DNA of 64,000 bases from G965267185 sp965267185 (lineage in GTDB: Bacteria; Pseudomonadota; Alphaproteobacteria; UBA6615). Of this stretch, positions 26,240 to 35,371 are shown piece by piece. Position 1 is the stretch's first letter; each line of letters opens with the position of its first letter. The notes beneath the pieces were generated by a model. The model was not told the DNA's origin and did not search any database. It was given only the letters and a program-made list of their open reading frames with translations. A program made the translations under genes and the position numbers. The stretch is taken from contig OZ253937.1 in NCBI GenBank assembly GCA_965267185.1, positions 1,054,001 to 1,118,000 of the forward strand, written 5' to 3'.

Positions 26240-26593
26240 TCATTCGCCGGTTGGCACCGCGGGTTGCGGAGGCTGCGCCGGCGTGTGCGGCGCCATCGGC
26301 GCCTGCTCTGTGGCGTTAGCCGGATCCTGAATTATAGAGACAGGTCCGTCATTGCCGCCCGCCAATATCGCCAAAACGATGCTGGTGGTGAAGAACGAAG
26401 CGGCGAGAACACCGGTTGCGCGGGTCAACAAGTTAGCCGCCGCCCGGCCGCCCATCAGGCCGCCCATGCCACCACCGCCGGGGCCGCCACCGCCGCCCAG
26501 CCCGCCGAGGCCGCCTTCGGAGCGTTGCAGCAGAACGACGCCGACCAGCGCGAGCGCCAGCAGCAGGTGGACCACAAGAATAATGGTTTGCAT
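26240..26593 (-). CDS. secG: Protein translocase subunit SecG
   Basis: 117 residues. Two hydrophobic segments (about 3-22 and 60-80) flank a glycine-rich loop, with LLQRSEGGLGGLGG, which is the SecG signature. The C-terminal tail is Pro/Ala/Gln-rich, as often in alphaproteobacteria. SecG joins SecY and SecE in the plasma-membrane translocon. It lies downstream of tpiA on the same strand with its own terminator. Confidence 0.93.
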   Translation of the reverse strand: MQTIILVVHLLLALALVGVVLLQRSEGGLGGLGGGGGPGGGGMGGLMGGRAAANLLTRATGVLAASFFTTSIVLAILAGGNDGPVSIIQDPANATEQAPMAPHTPAQPPQPAVPTGE

Positions 26594-26713
26594 CGTTCGT
26601 TCTTACCGCATCCCCAGATAAAGCCGCGCCAAGCGCCTTGACGCAGCCTGGCGGGTATTTAATGCCTCTGACGCTTGAATTCCAGTGCTAAACGCCAGGA
26701 GTTGAATAGGGCC

Positions 26714-27484
26714 TCACGCGTCGGTGGCCTCGGCGATGGCGCAAAAGTCGCTGGCCTTGAGACTGGCGCCGCCGATCAGGCCGCCATCGACGTCGTCGAT
26801 CGCCAGTATCGCGGCGGCATTGCTGGGCTTCATCGATCCGCCGTAGAGCAGCCGCACTTGGTCCGCTTCCGGTCCTATCTGGCCTTGGAGATGGGCGCGG
26901 ATGTGGCTGTGCGCGGCGGCGATCTCATCGTCGGTGGGCGTCCGCCCGGTGCCGATGGCCCAGACCGGCTCATAGGCCACCACCAGATTGTCACCGGTCA
27001 ACATCCCCTCACCCGGCGGCAGCGACCCATCGAGCTGGCTCGCCAAGACCGTGAGCGTTTGCCCTGAATCGCGCTCGGCCTCGGTCTCGCCGATACACAC
27101 GATAGCGGTGAGATCGGCGGTGAGCGCGGCGGCCACCTTAGCCTGGACCATCGCATCGGTCTCGCCCAGGCCGTGCCGGCGCTCCGAATGCCCCAGAATC
27201 ACGTAGGTCGCGCCCGCATCGGCGAGCATCGAGGCGCTGACCTCGCCGGTATAGGCGCCGCTCGGCTCGGCATGGCAATTCTGACCGCCGACGGCGACCA
27301 GGCTATCGTCAAGCTCCTCGGCCACCGCCCGCAAAATGGTCGCGGGGGGGCACACCAGCAGGTCGCAATCGGGCGAATCGGCGGTCTCCGCGAAGTCGCC
27401 GACATCGCCAGCCAGCGCCAAGCCTTCGGCGGCCAGGTTGTTCATTTTCCAATTACCGGCGATTAGTTTGCGTGGCCCCGTCAT
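26714..27484 (-). CDS. tpiA: Triosephosphate isomerase
   Basis: 256 residues, TIM barrel. Active-site Lys in AGNWKMNN, His in VILGHSERR, catalytic Glu in VVAYEPVWAIGTG (loop 6) and phosphate-binding LLYGGSMKPSNA. It interconverts dihydroxyacetone phosphate and glyceraldehyde 3-phosphate. Divergent from ppiD with 214 bases between them. The tpiA-secG-pyrG-kdsA-eno order is the normal one for the class. Confidence 0.97.
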   Translation of the reverse strand: MTGPRKLIAGNWKMNNLAAEGLALAGDVGDFAETADSPDCDLLVCPPATILRAVAEELDDSLVAVGGQNCHAEPSGAYTGEVSASMLADAGATYVILGHSERRHGLGETDAMVQAKVAAALTADLTAIVCIGETEAERDSGQTLTVLASQLDGSLPPGEGMLTGDNLVVAYEPVWAIGTGRTPTDDEIAAAHSHIRAHLQGQIGPEADQVRLLYGGSMKPSNAAAILAIDDVDGGLIGGASLKASDFCAIAEATDA

Positions 27485-27698
27485 GATCTCACCAAAATTT
27501 GCGTTTTACTTGGCGGTAAATTCGCCAAATTGGGCACTGAGGCTCTATCACAGCGCGCGATTCTGGCCAATGGCGCGGCCAGGATTAAGCGCTGAGCCTC
27601 GCTTGCCGGGCTATATTGCCCCCACTATGATGCGCCGCCGACCCCACCGGCATGCCAAACACCGCCGCCGGGGATCCACGTGAAGGGACCGGGTTTAC

Positions 27699-29600
27699 AT
27701 GCTTGAAGCACTACGCCGCATGACAAAAGGCTGGCCGATGAAGATCGTTCTCGGTCTTCTCGCTCTGACGTTTGTTGTCTTCTTCGGCGCCAGCGATTTC
27801 GGTGGTGGACACGGCGGCGGCCAAAGCTCGCGCAATACCAACGCGCTGCTCGAAGTCGACAATGTCGATTTTTCGCTGCATCAGATCGGCCGGGAGTTCA
27901 ATTCGCAAATCCAGCGGGTATCGCAGGCCACCGGGCAGCCCTTCAGCTTACAATCGCCGCTCGCGCCAGCCCTGCTCGACCAGACCATACAAGCGATGGT
28001 CACCCGCACTTTGTACGATCTCGCCGCGCGCGACCTCGGCGTTTCGGCGTCGGACAACGCCGTGCGCAGCAGCATCGTTCAAATTCCCGCATTTGCCGGA
28101 CCCAATGGCAGCTTCGACCCGTCATTGTTCAGTACTTATCTGCTGCATTCGGGCATTAGCGAAGCCCAGTTCATTGCCGGCGCGCGCGAAGATTTGCGGC
28201 GCAACCAGTATCTGGGAAGCCTCACCGCCAGCATCGCCGCGCCGGACGCGATGGTGGACGCCGTCTACCGCTACCGCGCCGAACGGCGGATTGCCGATCT
28301 GGTGACCATCAGCGCGGCATCGATCGACGGTGTCGGCACGCCGGGCGACGCCGAACTGTCAAAGTTCTACGAAGAGAACGAACTGCTCTTCGAGGCGCCT
28401 GAATATCGCTCCGCTACCCTGATCGCGCTCACCGTCGAAGAACTTGCGTCCAACATCAATGTCGATGAGCAAGAGATCGCCGACCTCTACGCCAACCGCA
28501 TCGACCTGTTCCGTCAGGGCGAGCGCCGGGAAATTCTCCAGGGCATCTTCCTCGATGAGGAAAGTGCGAAGAAAGCGCATGAAGCGATTGCTCAAGGCCG
28601 CCCGTTCGCCGAGGTGGTCGAGGAAATTGCCGGGTTCCCACCGGTCTCCATGGGTACGGTGCAACGTACCGAAATCACCGAAGCGGACCTCGCTGAAGCG
28701 GCGTTCTCGACAGGCGCCGGCGCGGTCGCAGGCCCGATCGAGACCGATCTGGGCTGGCAGTTGCTCTCGGTCATTTCGGTCCTGCCCGAACAAACCCAAC
28801 CGCTGGAGGAAGTCTCGGACAATCTGCGGCAAGTGGTTGCGCTGGAACAGGCTCGCGACGAGATTTTCGACGTGCTGGCCGACATTGAAGATAGCCTCGC
28901 AGCGGGCTCGACGCTGGAAGAGATCGCCCGCAACGTCGGGGTCGACGTGCAACGGATCGACGCCTTCAACGCCGGTGGCCTTTCGCGCGGCAGCGGCGAG
29001 TCCGTGTCGTTCGAGGCTTTACCTGAACTCGTGAATGCCGTCTTCACGACCGAGGAAGGCGAAGTCGGCGAGGTTGTCGAAACCCGAACTGGCGGTTTCT
29101 TCGTCGCGCGGACGGATTCCATCATTCCGCCGCAGGTCGAGCCGCTCGACCAGGTGCGTGACCGCGTTGTCAACGCGTGGACGGCGTCCGAGCGGATCCG
29201 CATCGCGACCGAGCGCGCGAATACGATCGTCGACCGCGCCCGTGCCGGCGGTGACCTTGCAAAACTGGCGAAGGATTTCGGCGCGACGTTCGAAATCACT
29301 CAGCCTTTCGACCGCACCGGCCAAGGATCGACAATCGCCGGCCCGCTGATTACACCGATCTTCGACGCCAACGAAGGCGATATCGTCCAAGCGGAAACGG
29401 AAACCGGCGTCAGCATCGCCCGCTTGGTCGAGATCGAAAAAATCGAAGGTGGCGACGATTTCGAGCGCGACGAGGTGCGTCTCGAACTCGCTCAAGCCAT
29501 CAACGGCGATATCGCCGCGCAACTCACGGCGGCGCTGCGCGAGCGCTATTCGGTCGATATCGACGTCGACACAATCGAAGAATCACTGCTCCCCCAATGA
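27699..29600 (+). CDS. ppiD: PpiD-like membrane-anchored peptidyl-prolyl isomerase/chaperone
   Basis: 633 residues. An N-terminal membrane anchor (about 14-31, after LRRMTKGWPMK) is followed by a SurA-N-like helical region (about 50-200). A parvulin-type domain lies at about 265-365 (ILQGIFLDEESAKKA, PVSMGTVQRTEITEADLAEA, GPIETDLGWQLLSV). A long C-terminal part contains a second, degenerate SurA-like region. The chaperone acts on proteins leaving the Sec translocon. Its stop overlaps trpE by four bases, so trpE translation is coupled to it. Confidence 0.9.
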   Translation: MLEALRRMTKGWPMKIVLGLLALTFVVFFGASDFGGGHGGGQSSRNTNALLEVDNVDFSLHQIGREFNSQIQRVSQATGQPFSLQSPLAPALLDQTIQAMVTRTLYDLAARDLGVSASDNAVRSSIVQIPAFAGPNGSFDPSLFSTYLLHSGISEAQFIAGAREDLRRNQYLGSLTASIAAPDAMVDAVYRYRAERRIADLVTISAASIDGVGTPGDAELSKFYEENELLFEAPEYRSATLIALTVEELASNINVDEQEIADLYANRIDLFRQGERREILQGIFLDEESAKKAHEAIAQGRPFAEVVEEIAGFPPVSMGTVQRTEITEADLAEAAFSTGAGAVAGPIETDLGWQLLSVISVLPEQTQPLEEVSDNLRQVVALEQARDEIFDVLADIEDSLAAGSTLEEIARNVGVDVQRIDAFNAGGLSRGSGESVSFEALPELVNAVFTTEEGEVGEVVETRTGGFFVARTDSIIPPQVEPLDQVRDRVVNAWTASERIRIATERANTIVDRARAGGDLAKLAKDFGATFEITQPFDRTGQGSTIAGPLITPIFDANEGDIVQAETETGVSIARLVEIEKIEGGDDFERDEVRLELAQAINGDIAAQLTAALRERYSVDIDVDTIEESLLPQ

Positions 29601-31105
29601 CGCTATTCCCGGCCGCCGACGTCTTTGCAAAGAACTACTCGGATCAACGGCCGCAAGTTGTTTGGACCGAACTGGTCGCCGACTTGGAGACCCCGGTCTC
29701 GGCGATGCTCAAGCTGGCGTCGGGGCAGCGCTACAGCTTCCTGTTGGAATCCGTCGAAGGCGGTGCGGTACGCGGCCGCTATTCGGTCCTCGGCTTCGAT
29801 CCCGACCTGGTGTGGCAGTGTGTCGGCGAACGCGCCGAGATCGCACGCTTGAGCACGGGCGCGAAACCCGAATTCGAGGCCTGTGACGACACCAGCCTGG
29901 TTGCGCTGTCCTCGCTCATTGCGGAATGCAAGATCGACCTGCCCGACGGCGTGCCGCCCTCGGCCGTCGGCCTTTTCGGCTATATGAGCTACGACATGGT
30001 GCGCCTGATGGAGCGCCTGCCGGACTCCAACCCCGACGTCATCGGCATACCCGATGCGATCTTTATCCGCCCCCGGGTCACCGCGGTGTTCGACAATGTC
30101 GCCGACAAGGTAACGATCGTCACGCCGGTGTGGCCCGAGCCAGACCTCGATGTCGGCGCCGCCTACGCGGCGGCGGGGGCACGCATCGATGCCGTCGTCG
30201 CCGGCCTCGACCGGAGCGTCCCCGGCGGGCCGCTTGCGTCAGCCGCCGTGCCCGACTTGGCCGAGCCAGTGTCCAACACGACGCGCGAGACCTATCACGG
30301 CATGGTCGAGCGGGCGAAGGAATACATTCGCGCCGGCGACATCTTCCAGGTGGTCCCGTCGCAGCGTTTTAGCTTACCGCTGAACGCGCCACCGATGGCG
30401 CTCTACCGGGCGCTGCGCCGCCTCAACCCCTCGCCGTTCCTGTTCATCGTCAATATGGACGACTTCTCGCTGGTGGGATCGAGCCCCGAGATCTTGGTGC
30501 GGCTGCGCGACGAGACGGTCACCGTACGGCCGATCGCCGGGACCCGTCCGCGCGGCGAAACCACAGACCGCGATCAAGCGCTGGCCGACGAATTGCTCGC
30601 CGACCCGAAGGAACAGGCCGAACATTTGATGTTGCTCGATCTGGGCCGCAACGATGTGGGCCGTGTCGCCGAGATCGGTACGGTCGAAGTGACCGAGAGT
30701 TTCAGCATCGAGCGCTATAGCCACGTCATGCACATCGTCTCCAACGTGCAGGGACAGCTGAAGTCGGCGTTGGACGGCCTGCAAGCGCTGATCGCCGGCT
30801 TCCCCGCGGGCACCGTCTCGGGTGCGCCGAAAATTCGGGCGATGGAAATCATCGACGAACTGGAAAGCGAGCGCCGCAGTTTCTACGCCGGCGCGGTCGG
30901 ATATTTCGGCGCGAACGGCGACATGGATACCTGCATCACTCTGCGTACCGCGCTGGTGCGCGACGGCATCATGCATGTGCAGGCCGGCGGCGGTGTCGTC
31001 GCCGACTCCGATCCGGAAGCCGAGTATCAGGAAAGCCGCAATAAGGCGAAGGCGCTACTCCGCGCCGCCGCGGAAGCCCAGCGCTACGCCAATACGTCGG
31101 GCTAG
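29597..31105 (+). CDS. trpE: Anthranilate synthase component I
   Basis: 502 residues. The N-terminal domain keeps the LLES motif (YSFLLESVEGG) used for tryptophan feedback. The chorismate-binding domain shows VPSQRFSLPL, GSSPEILVRL, RPIAGTRPRGET, LLDLGRNDVGRV and SGAPKIRAMEIIDELE. With TrpG it makes anthranilate from chorismate and glutamine. It starts inside the ppiD stop (ATGA), so no separate attenuator leader can precede it here. The other trp genes resume after a gene on the opposite strand. Confidence 0.96.
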   Translation: MTLFPAADVFAKNYSDQRPQVVWTELVADLETPVSAMLKLASGQRYSFLLESVEGGAVRGRYSVLGFDPDLVWQCVGERAEIARLSTGAKPEFEACDDTSLVALSSLIAECKIDLPDGVPPSAVGLFGYMSYDMVRLMERLPDSNPDVIGIPDAIFIRPRVTAVFDNVADKVTIVTPVWPEPDLDVGAAYAAAGARIDAVVAGLDRSVPGGPLASAAVPDLAEPVSNTTRETYHGMVERAKEYIRAGDIFQVVPSQRFSLPLNAPPMALYRALRRLNPSPFLFIVNMDDFSLVGSSPEILVRLRDETVTVRPIAGTRPRGETTDRDQALADELLADPKEQAEHLMLLDLGRNDVGRVAEIGTVEVTESFSIERYSHVMHIVSNVQGQLKSALDGLQALIAGFPAGTVSGAPKIRAMEIIDELESERRSFYAGAVGYFGANGDMDTCITLRTALVRDGIMHVQAGGGVVADSDPEAEYQESRNKAKALLRAAAEAQRYANTSG

Positions 31106-31115
31106 CTTCCGGAGG

Positions 31116-32147
31116 TTAACCCTCAGACGCGACGTGGCGGACGATGGCGGTCAGCGGCACGACGGCGAATCCCCGCGCCTTGATCTCCGGCAGCCATTCC
31201 TCCAAAGCATCAAGGGTCGTGTCTTTGGGATGACCGATAGCAATCGCGAATCCATTGCGCTGGGCTACATCTTCGGCACGGATGAGCGCGGTGCGCACGC
31301 CGATGGGCGACGGGTCGTGATCGATGAATACATCGCGCTCGACCGACGGCACCCCGAAACGCCGGGCAAGCGATAGCGCCTGGGTTTCTTTGCTGGTCCG
31401 GCTATCGAGGAACAACAGACCGCGCCGCTTCAACGCCTGCATTACTGGCGCCAGCGCCGCGGGATCGCTGGTGAGTTTGCTGCCCATGTGATTGTTGACG
31501 CCCACATAGCCTGCGAAACGCGACAAGTTCCATTCGAGCCGGCGCTCGAACTCGTCCGCCGGGAGGTCGCTCAACAGAGCATTGGGCCCCGGATCTACAC
31601 CCCTGTTGTGAGGCTCCATCGGGAGATGAACGATAAGTTCATGCCCCGCATCGCGGGCTGTTGCAGCCTGCGCCCGCGCGTCTTCGGCATAGGCCATCAG
31701 CGCGATTGTGACAGGCGCGGGTAACGCCATGGCGCGGCGCGAGCGGGAGCGGTCAAGGCCGACATCGTCGATGACGATGGCAATCATCGGCCGGTCATCG
31801 GGCACCGCCGACGCGACGGCGTTTTTCAGCCAGGCCTCGGTCTCAGGCAACCGGGCGTGGGGATCGCGCGATAGCGGCGGTCGTGACGCCACACCGTCCT
31901 CGCGCTCTACGGCGTCAGGGGCCGCCGGCGGTGGCGCCTCGCCGATGGGAACACTGGCCAGAGGCGCTGTGCCGGGCGTCTCCTCCGGCGTGCCGCTAAA
32001 CACAATGAAACCCGCCACCAGCGCGACCACAACAATAAGCCCGGCGGCAACCCGGCCCTCAGCCGTTTGCCAAAGCCGCCAGCCGCCGTGACTGCCGGAC
32101 GGGCGCTTGCGGGCGCGCTGCTTGGTCTTGCGGGGTCTCTGGGTCAC
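31116..32147 (-). CDS. Divergent polysaccharide deacetylase family protein (YibQ-like)
   Basis: 343 residues. A basic N-terminus and one membrane segment (about 33-52) are followed by a Pro/Ala-rich linker and a NodB-fold domain from about 118. Signs are IAIVIDDVGLDRSRSRRAM near 123, HELIVHLPMEPH with the conserved His pair, VGVNNHMGSKLTSD, LLFLDSRTS, and IGHPKDTTLDALE. The family is called divergent polysaccharide deacetylase; its substrate is not established. The start is a GTG at 32147. It is convergent with trpE (10 bases apart) and divergent from trpG, splitting the tryptophan genes. Confidence 0.87.
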   Translation of the reverse strand: MTQRPRKTKQRARKRPSGSHGGWRLWQTAEGRVAAGLIVVVALVAGFIVFSGTPEETPGTAPLASVPIGEAPPPAAPDAVEREDGVASRPPLSRDPHARLPETEAWLKNAVASAVPDDRPMIAIVIDDVGLDRSRSRRAMALPAPVTIALMAYAEDARAQAATARDAGHELIVHLPMEPHNRGVDPGPNALLSDLPADEFERRLEWNLSRFAGYVGVNNHMGSKLTSDPAALAPVMQALKRRGLLFLDSRTSKETQALSLARRFGVPSVERDVFIDHDPSPIGVRTALIRAEDVAQRNGFAIAIGHPKDTTLDALEEWLPEIKARGFAVVPLTAIVRHVASEG

Positions 32148-32376
32148 GCTAATTCGGTAAATTCGCCTGGAGGACGCAGTCTATCGGGCCGCATTGGGAT
32201 ATTTGCCCTCCCTATCGGCCCACAATGGGGCATCGTTATGACAGATTCGACCGCCCGACGTTCAAAAACCCACCCGCCGATTGCTTTCCTGACTTAGGGA
32301 TCGCTGATATAAGTCGGCTCCACGGCGATCATTGTATTTGCATTGATTTATTAGAAAGAAAACGTAACTCTTTGAA

Positions 32377-33006
32377 ATGTTTTTGCTAATCGACAACTAC
32401 GATAGCTTTACCTACAACTTGGTTCACTATCTGGGTGAACTGGGGGTCGGCACCGAGGTTCGGCGAAACGACGTCTTGAGCGTCGACGAGGCCTTAGCTC
32501 TGGCGCCGGAAGCCATCGTCATATCGCCCGGCCCTGGGGTGCCGGACAGCGCCGGCATCTGCCTCGATCTAGTCGCGCGCGCCGCCGAGCGGCAAATCCC
32601 CCTCTTGGGCGTATGCCTGGGCCACCAAACGATCGGCCAGGCCTTCGGCGGCAAGGTAATCCGCGCGCCGGAGCCGATGCACGGCAAGGTCGACGATATC
32701 CGTCACAAGGGCGTGGACCTGTTTCAGGGACTCTCCAACCCGCTCGTCGCGACGCGCTATCACTCGCTGGTAGTAGAGGCGGAAACCCTGCCGGAGTGCC
32801 TCTCCGTCACCGCGCAGACGACCGATGGTTTGATCATGGGCTTGGTCCATAAGGAACTGCCGGTCCACGGCCTGCAGTTTCACCCGGAGAGTATCGCGAC
32901 CACGGCGGGGCATGACTTGCTGGCCAACTTCATCGAGCTGGCGACGGGTAAGCCGGTCGAAGGTTACGAAACGGAAAGCCGGGCCGGCGAAATGGTGGCG
33001 TTATGA
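32377..33006 (+). CDS. trpG: Anthranilate synthase component II (glutamine amidotransferase)
   Basis: 209 residues, class I amidotransferase. DNYDSFTYNLVHYLGELG at the start, the nucleophile Cys in LGVCLGHQTIGQAFGG and the His/Glu in GLQFHPESIAT. It supplies ammonia to TrpE. The 229 bases upstream contain AT-rich sequence and should hold the promoter of trpGDC-moaC-moeA. It overlaps trpD by four bases. Confidence 0.96.
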   Translation: MFLLIDNYDSFTYNLVHYLGELGVGTEVRRNDVLSVDEALALAPEAIVISPGPGVPDSAGICLDLVARAAERQIPLLGVCLGHQTIGQAFGGKVIRAPEPMHGKVDDIRHKGVDLFQGLSNPLVATRYHSLVVEAETLPECLSVTAQTTDGLIMGLVHKELPVHGLQFHPESIATTAGHDLLANFIELATGKPVEGYETESRAGEMVAL

Positions 33007-34058
33007 GCGGCGATCTCACCGACCTGAAAGCGCTGATCGGGCTGGTCGCCGATGGCCAGAGCCTCGACCAGAGCCAAGCCGAAACCGCCTTCGACATCAT
33101 TATGTCGGGCGATGCGACGCCGGCCCAGATCGGCGCCTTTCTGATGGCGCTGCGGGTGCGCGGCGAAACTGTCGACGAGATTACCGGCGCGGCGCGGATC
33201 ATGCGCGCCAAGGCCCATGCGATCGATGCGCCTGCCGATGCAATCGATATTGTGGGCACCGGCGGCGACGCCAAGGGCACCCTAAACGTTTCCACTGGCG
33301 CGAGTTTCGTCGTCGCCGCCTGTGGCGTGCCGGTCGCCAAGCACGGCAACCGGGCGCTGAGCTCGAAAACCGGCGCGGCCGATGTGCTGACCGCGTTGGG
33401 CGTGAACATCGACGCCGATTTCGCGCTGGTGCGGGAGTCGATCTGGGAAAACAATCTAGGCTTCCTGATGGCGCCGCGTCATCACAGCGCCATGCGCAAC
33501 GTTGGCGGCGTGCGCGTCGAGCTGGCAACGCGGACGATTTTCAATATCCTCGGCCCCCTTTCGAACCCGGCGCAAGTCAGCCGCCAGATGGTTGGCGTAT
33601 TCGCCGACCGGTGGGTCGAGCCGATGGCTCACGTGTTCGCCAATCTCGGCCTCGAACGGGCCTGGGTAGTGCACGGCGCCGACGGCCTCGATGAGTTGTC
33701 GACCACCGGCCCAACCCACGTCGCCGAACTCAAAGACGGTAAAGTAACGACCTTCGAGGTAACCCCAGAAGATGCGGACCTTGCCCGCGCGACCCTCGAC
33801 GATATTCGTGGCGGCGATCCCGAACAGAATGCCGCGGCGATGCGCGACATGCTCGAGGGCAAACCAGGGGCATTCCGCGATATCGTCGTGCTCACCGCTG
33901 CAGGTTCTCTGATCGTTGCCGGCAAAGCCGAAGACTTGGCCGCAGGCGCGGCGATGGCGGCGCAGGCGATCGACAGCGGCGCAGCACAGGAAACCTTGAA
34001 TAAGTTGGTCGAGATCACCAACCGGCCGGTTGAAGGCGCCGCGGACGGTGACGCATGA
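33003..34058 (+). CDS. trpD: Anthranilate phosphoribosyltransferase
   Basis: 351 residues. The PRPP-binding glycine-rich IVGTGGDAKGTLNVSTG lies near residue 80, then CGVPVAKHGNRALSSKTGAA and APRHHSAMRNVGGVRVELA, all strongly conserved in TrpD. It transfers anthranilate to PRPP. It starts at ATGA overlapping trpG and ends the same way into trpC, indicating translational coupling. Confidence 0.96.
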   Translation: MSGDLTDLKALIGLVADGQSLDQSQAETAFDIIMSGDATPAQIGAFLMALRVRGETVDEITGAARIMRAKAHAIDAPADAIDIVGTGGDAKGTLNVSTGASFVVAACGVPVAKHGNRALSSKTGAADVLTALGVNIDADFALVRESIWENNLGFLMAPRHHSAMRNVGGVRVELATRTIFNILGPLSNPAQVSRQMVGVFADRWVEPMAHVFANLGLERAWVVHGADGLDELSTTGPTHVAELKDGKVTTFEVTPEDADLARATLDDIRGGDPEQNAAAMRDMLEGKPGAFRDIVVLTAAGSLIVAGKAEDLAAGAAMAAQAIDSGAAQETLNKLVEITNRPVEGAADGDA

Positions 34059-34870
34059 GCGACGTTCTCGACCGCATTTGCGACGACAAGCGCACCCATG
34101 TGGCGGCGCAAAAAGCACGCCGGCCGCTCGCCGAGGTGGAGGCCGCCGCAAAAGCCGCCGGCGCACCGCGCGGATTCGCCAAAAACCTCACGGCGCACGC
34201 ACAAGGCGGCGGGTTCGGCCTGATTGCCGAAATCAAGAAAGCGAGTCCGAGCAAGGGTCTGATCCGCGCGGATTTCGATCCGCCGGCGATCGCGCGCGCC
34301 TACCAGGAGGGCGGCGCGGCCTGCCTCTCGGTGTTGACCGACGAGCCCTACTTTCAAGGCCAGGATGCCGATCTCGTCGCGGCACGCGACGCCGTGTCCC
34401 TGCCCGCTCTGCGCAAGGATTTCATGATCGACCCTTACCAGGTGCCCGAAGCGCGGGCGCTGGGCGCGGATTGCATCTTGCTGATCATGGCAGCGCTCGA
34501 CGATGGTCTCGCCGGGGAGCTGGCGGCCGCGGCCCACGACTGGGGCATGGACGTCTTGATCGAAGTCCATGACGGCGCCGAACTCGAGCGGGCCCTGCGC
34601 GTCGACGCCGACCTGGTCGGCATCAACAATCGCAACCTCAAGACGCTCGACGTCGATCTCGCCACCACCGAGCAGCTCGCACCTGAGGTGCCGAGCGACC
34701 GCGTCTTGGTCTGCGAGAGCGGGCTGTTCACCCGCGACGATCTGGACCGCATGGCCCGGGTGGGCGCGCGCTGTTTTTTGATTGGCGAATCGCTGATGCG
34801 CCAGACCGATATCGCCGGCGCAGTACGCGACCTGTTGGCAGTGCCGGCGGCAACGCAAGCGAGCGCCTGA
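34055..34870 (+). CDS. trpC: Indole-3-glycerol phosphate synthase
   Basis: 271 residues, TIM barrel. LIAEIKKASPSKGLIR with the catalytic Lys, LPALRKDFMIDPYQV, GINNRNLKTLDVD and ESGLFTRDDL, FLIGESLMRQ near the end. It closes the indole ring from CdRP. It is a single-function enzyme with no TrpF fusion. The stop codon shares its last base with the moaC start. Confidence 0.96.
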   Translation: MSDVLDRICDDKRTHVAAQKARRPLAEVEAAAKAAGAPRGFAKNLTAHAQGGGFGLIAEIKKASPSKGLIRADFDPPAIARAYQEGGAACLSVLTDEPYFQGQDADLVAARDAVSLPALRKDFMIDPYQVPEARALGADCILLIMAALDDGLAGELAAAAHDWGMDVLIEVHDGAELERALRVDADLVGINNRNLKTLDVDLATTEQLAPEVPSDRVLVCESGLFTRDDLDRMARVGARCFLIGESLMRQTDIAGAVRDLLAVPAATQASA

Positions 34871-35361
34871 TGGCCCGCAAGCAGGAACCGCGCTTTAGCC
34901 ATCTCGACGCCGACGGGCAAGCGGCCATGGTCGACGTGTCCGACAAGAACGTCACCGAGCGTACCGCGACGGCGTGTTGCACCGTACTGATGCAGCCTGA
35001 GACTATCGCGATGATCCAAGACGGCGCGGTAAAAAAAGGCGATGTGCTGTCGGTGGCCCGGTTGGCCGGCATCATGGCGGCCAAACGTACAGCCGACCTG
35101 ATACCGCTGTGCCACCCGCTCAATCCCACTTCCATCGAGGTAAACCTGACCGTCGACCGCGGGCGCGACGCCGTCGATATCGACGCGACGGTGAAGGTCG
35201 ATGGGAAGACCGGAGTCGAGATGGAAGCGTTGACCGCCGCGAGCGTCGCCGCACTCACCGTCTACGACATGGTGAAAGCGGTTGATCGTGGCACCACCAT
35301 TACCGACATCCGTCTCGTGCATAAGGCGGGCGGCAAGTCCGGCGAATTCCGGGCGAGCTGA
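34870..35361 (+). CDS. moaC: Cyclic pyranopterin monophosphate synthase
   Basis: 163 residues. MVDVSDKNVTERTATA, LIPLCHPLNPTSIEV, DGKTGVEMEALTAASVAALT and the Lys of YDMVKAVD match MoaC. It converts the MoaA product to cyclic pyranopterin monophosphate in molybdenum cofactor synthesis. It directly follows trpC (one-base overlap) and is followed by moeA. Confidence 0.96.
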   Translation: MARKQEPRFSHLDADGQAAMVDVSDKNVTERTATACCTVLMQPETIAMIQDGAVKKGDVLSVARLAGIMAAKRTADLIPLCHPLNPTSIEVNLTVDRGRDAVDIDATVKVDGKTGVEMEALTAASVAALTVYDMVKAVDRGTTITDIRLVHKAGGKSGEFRAS

Positions 35362-35371
35362 GGCGCGCAAG

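Noticed and set aside
32238..32297. Possible tryptophan leader peptide before trpG
   Set aside because: The short frame of 19 codons has no Trp codon, and no terminator/antiterminator pair follows it.
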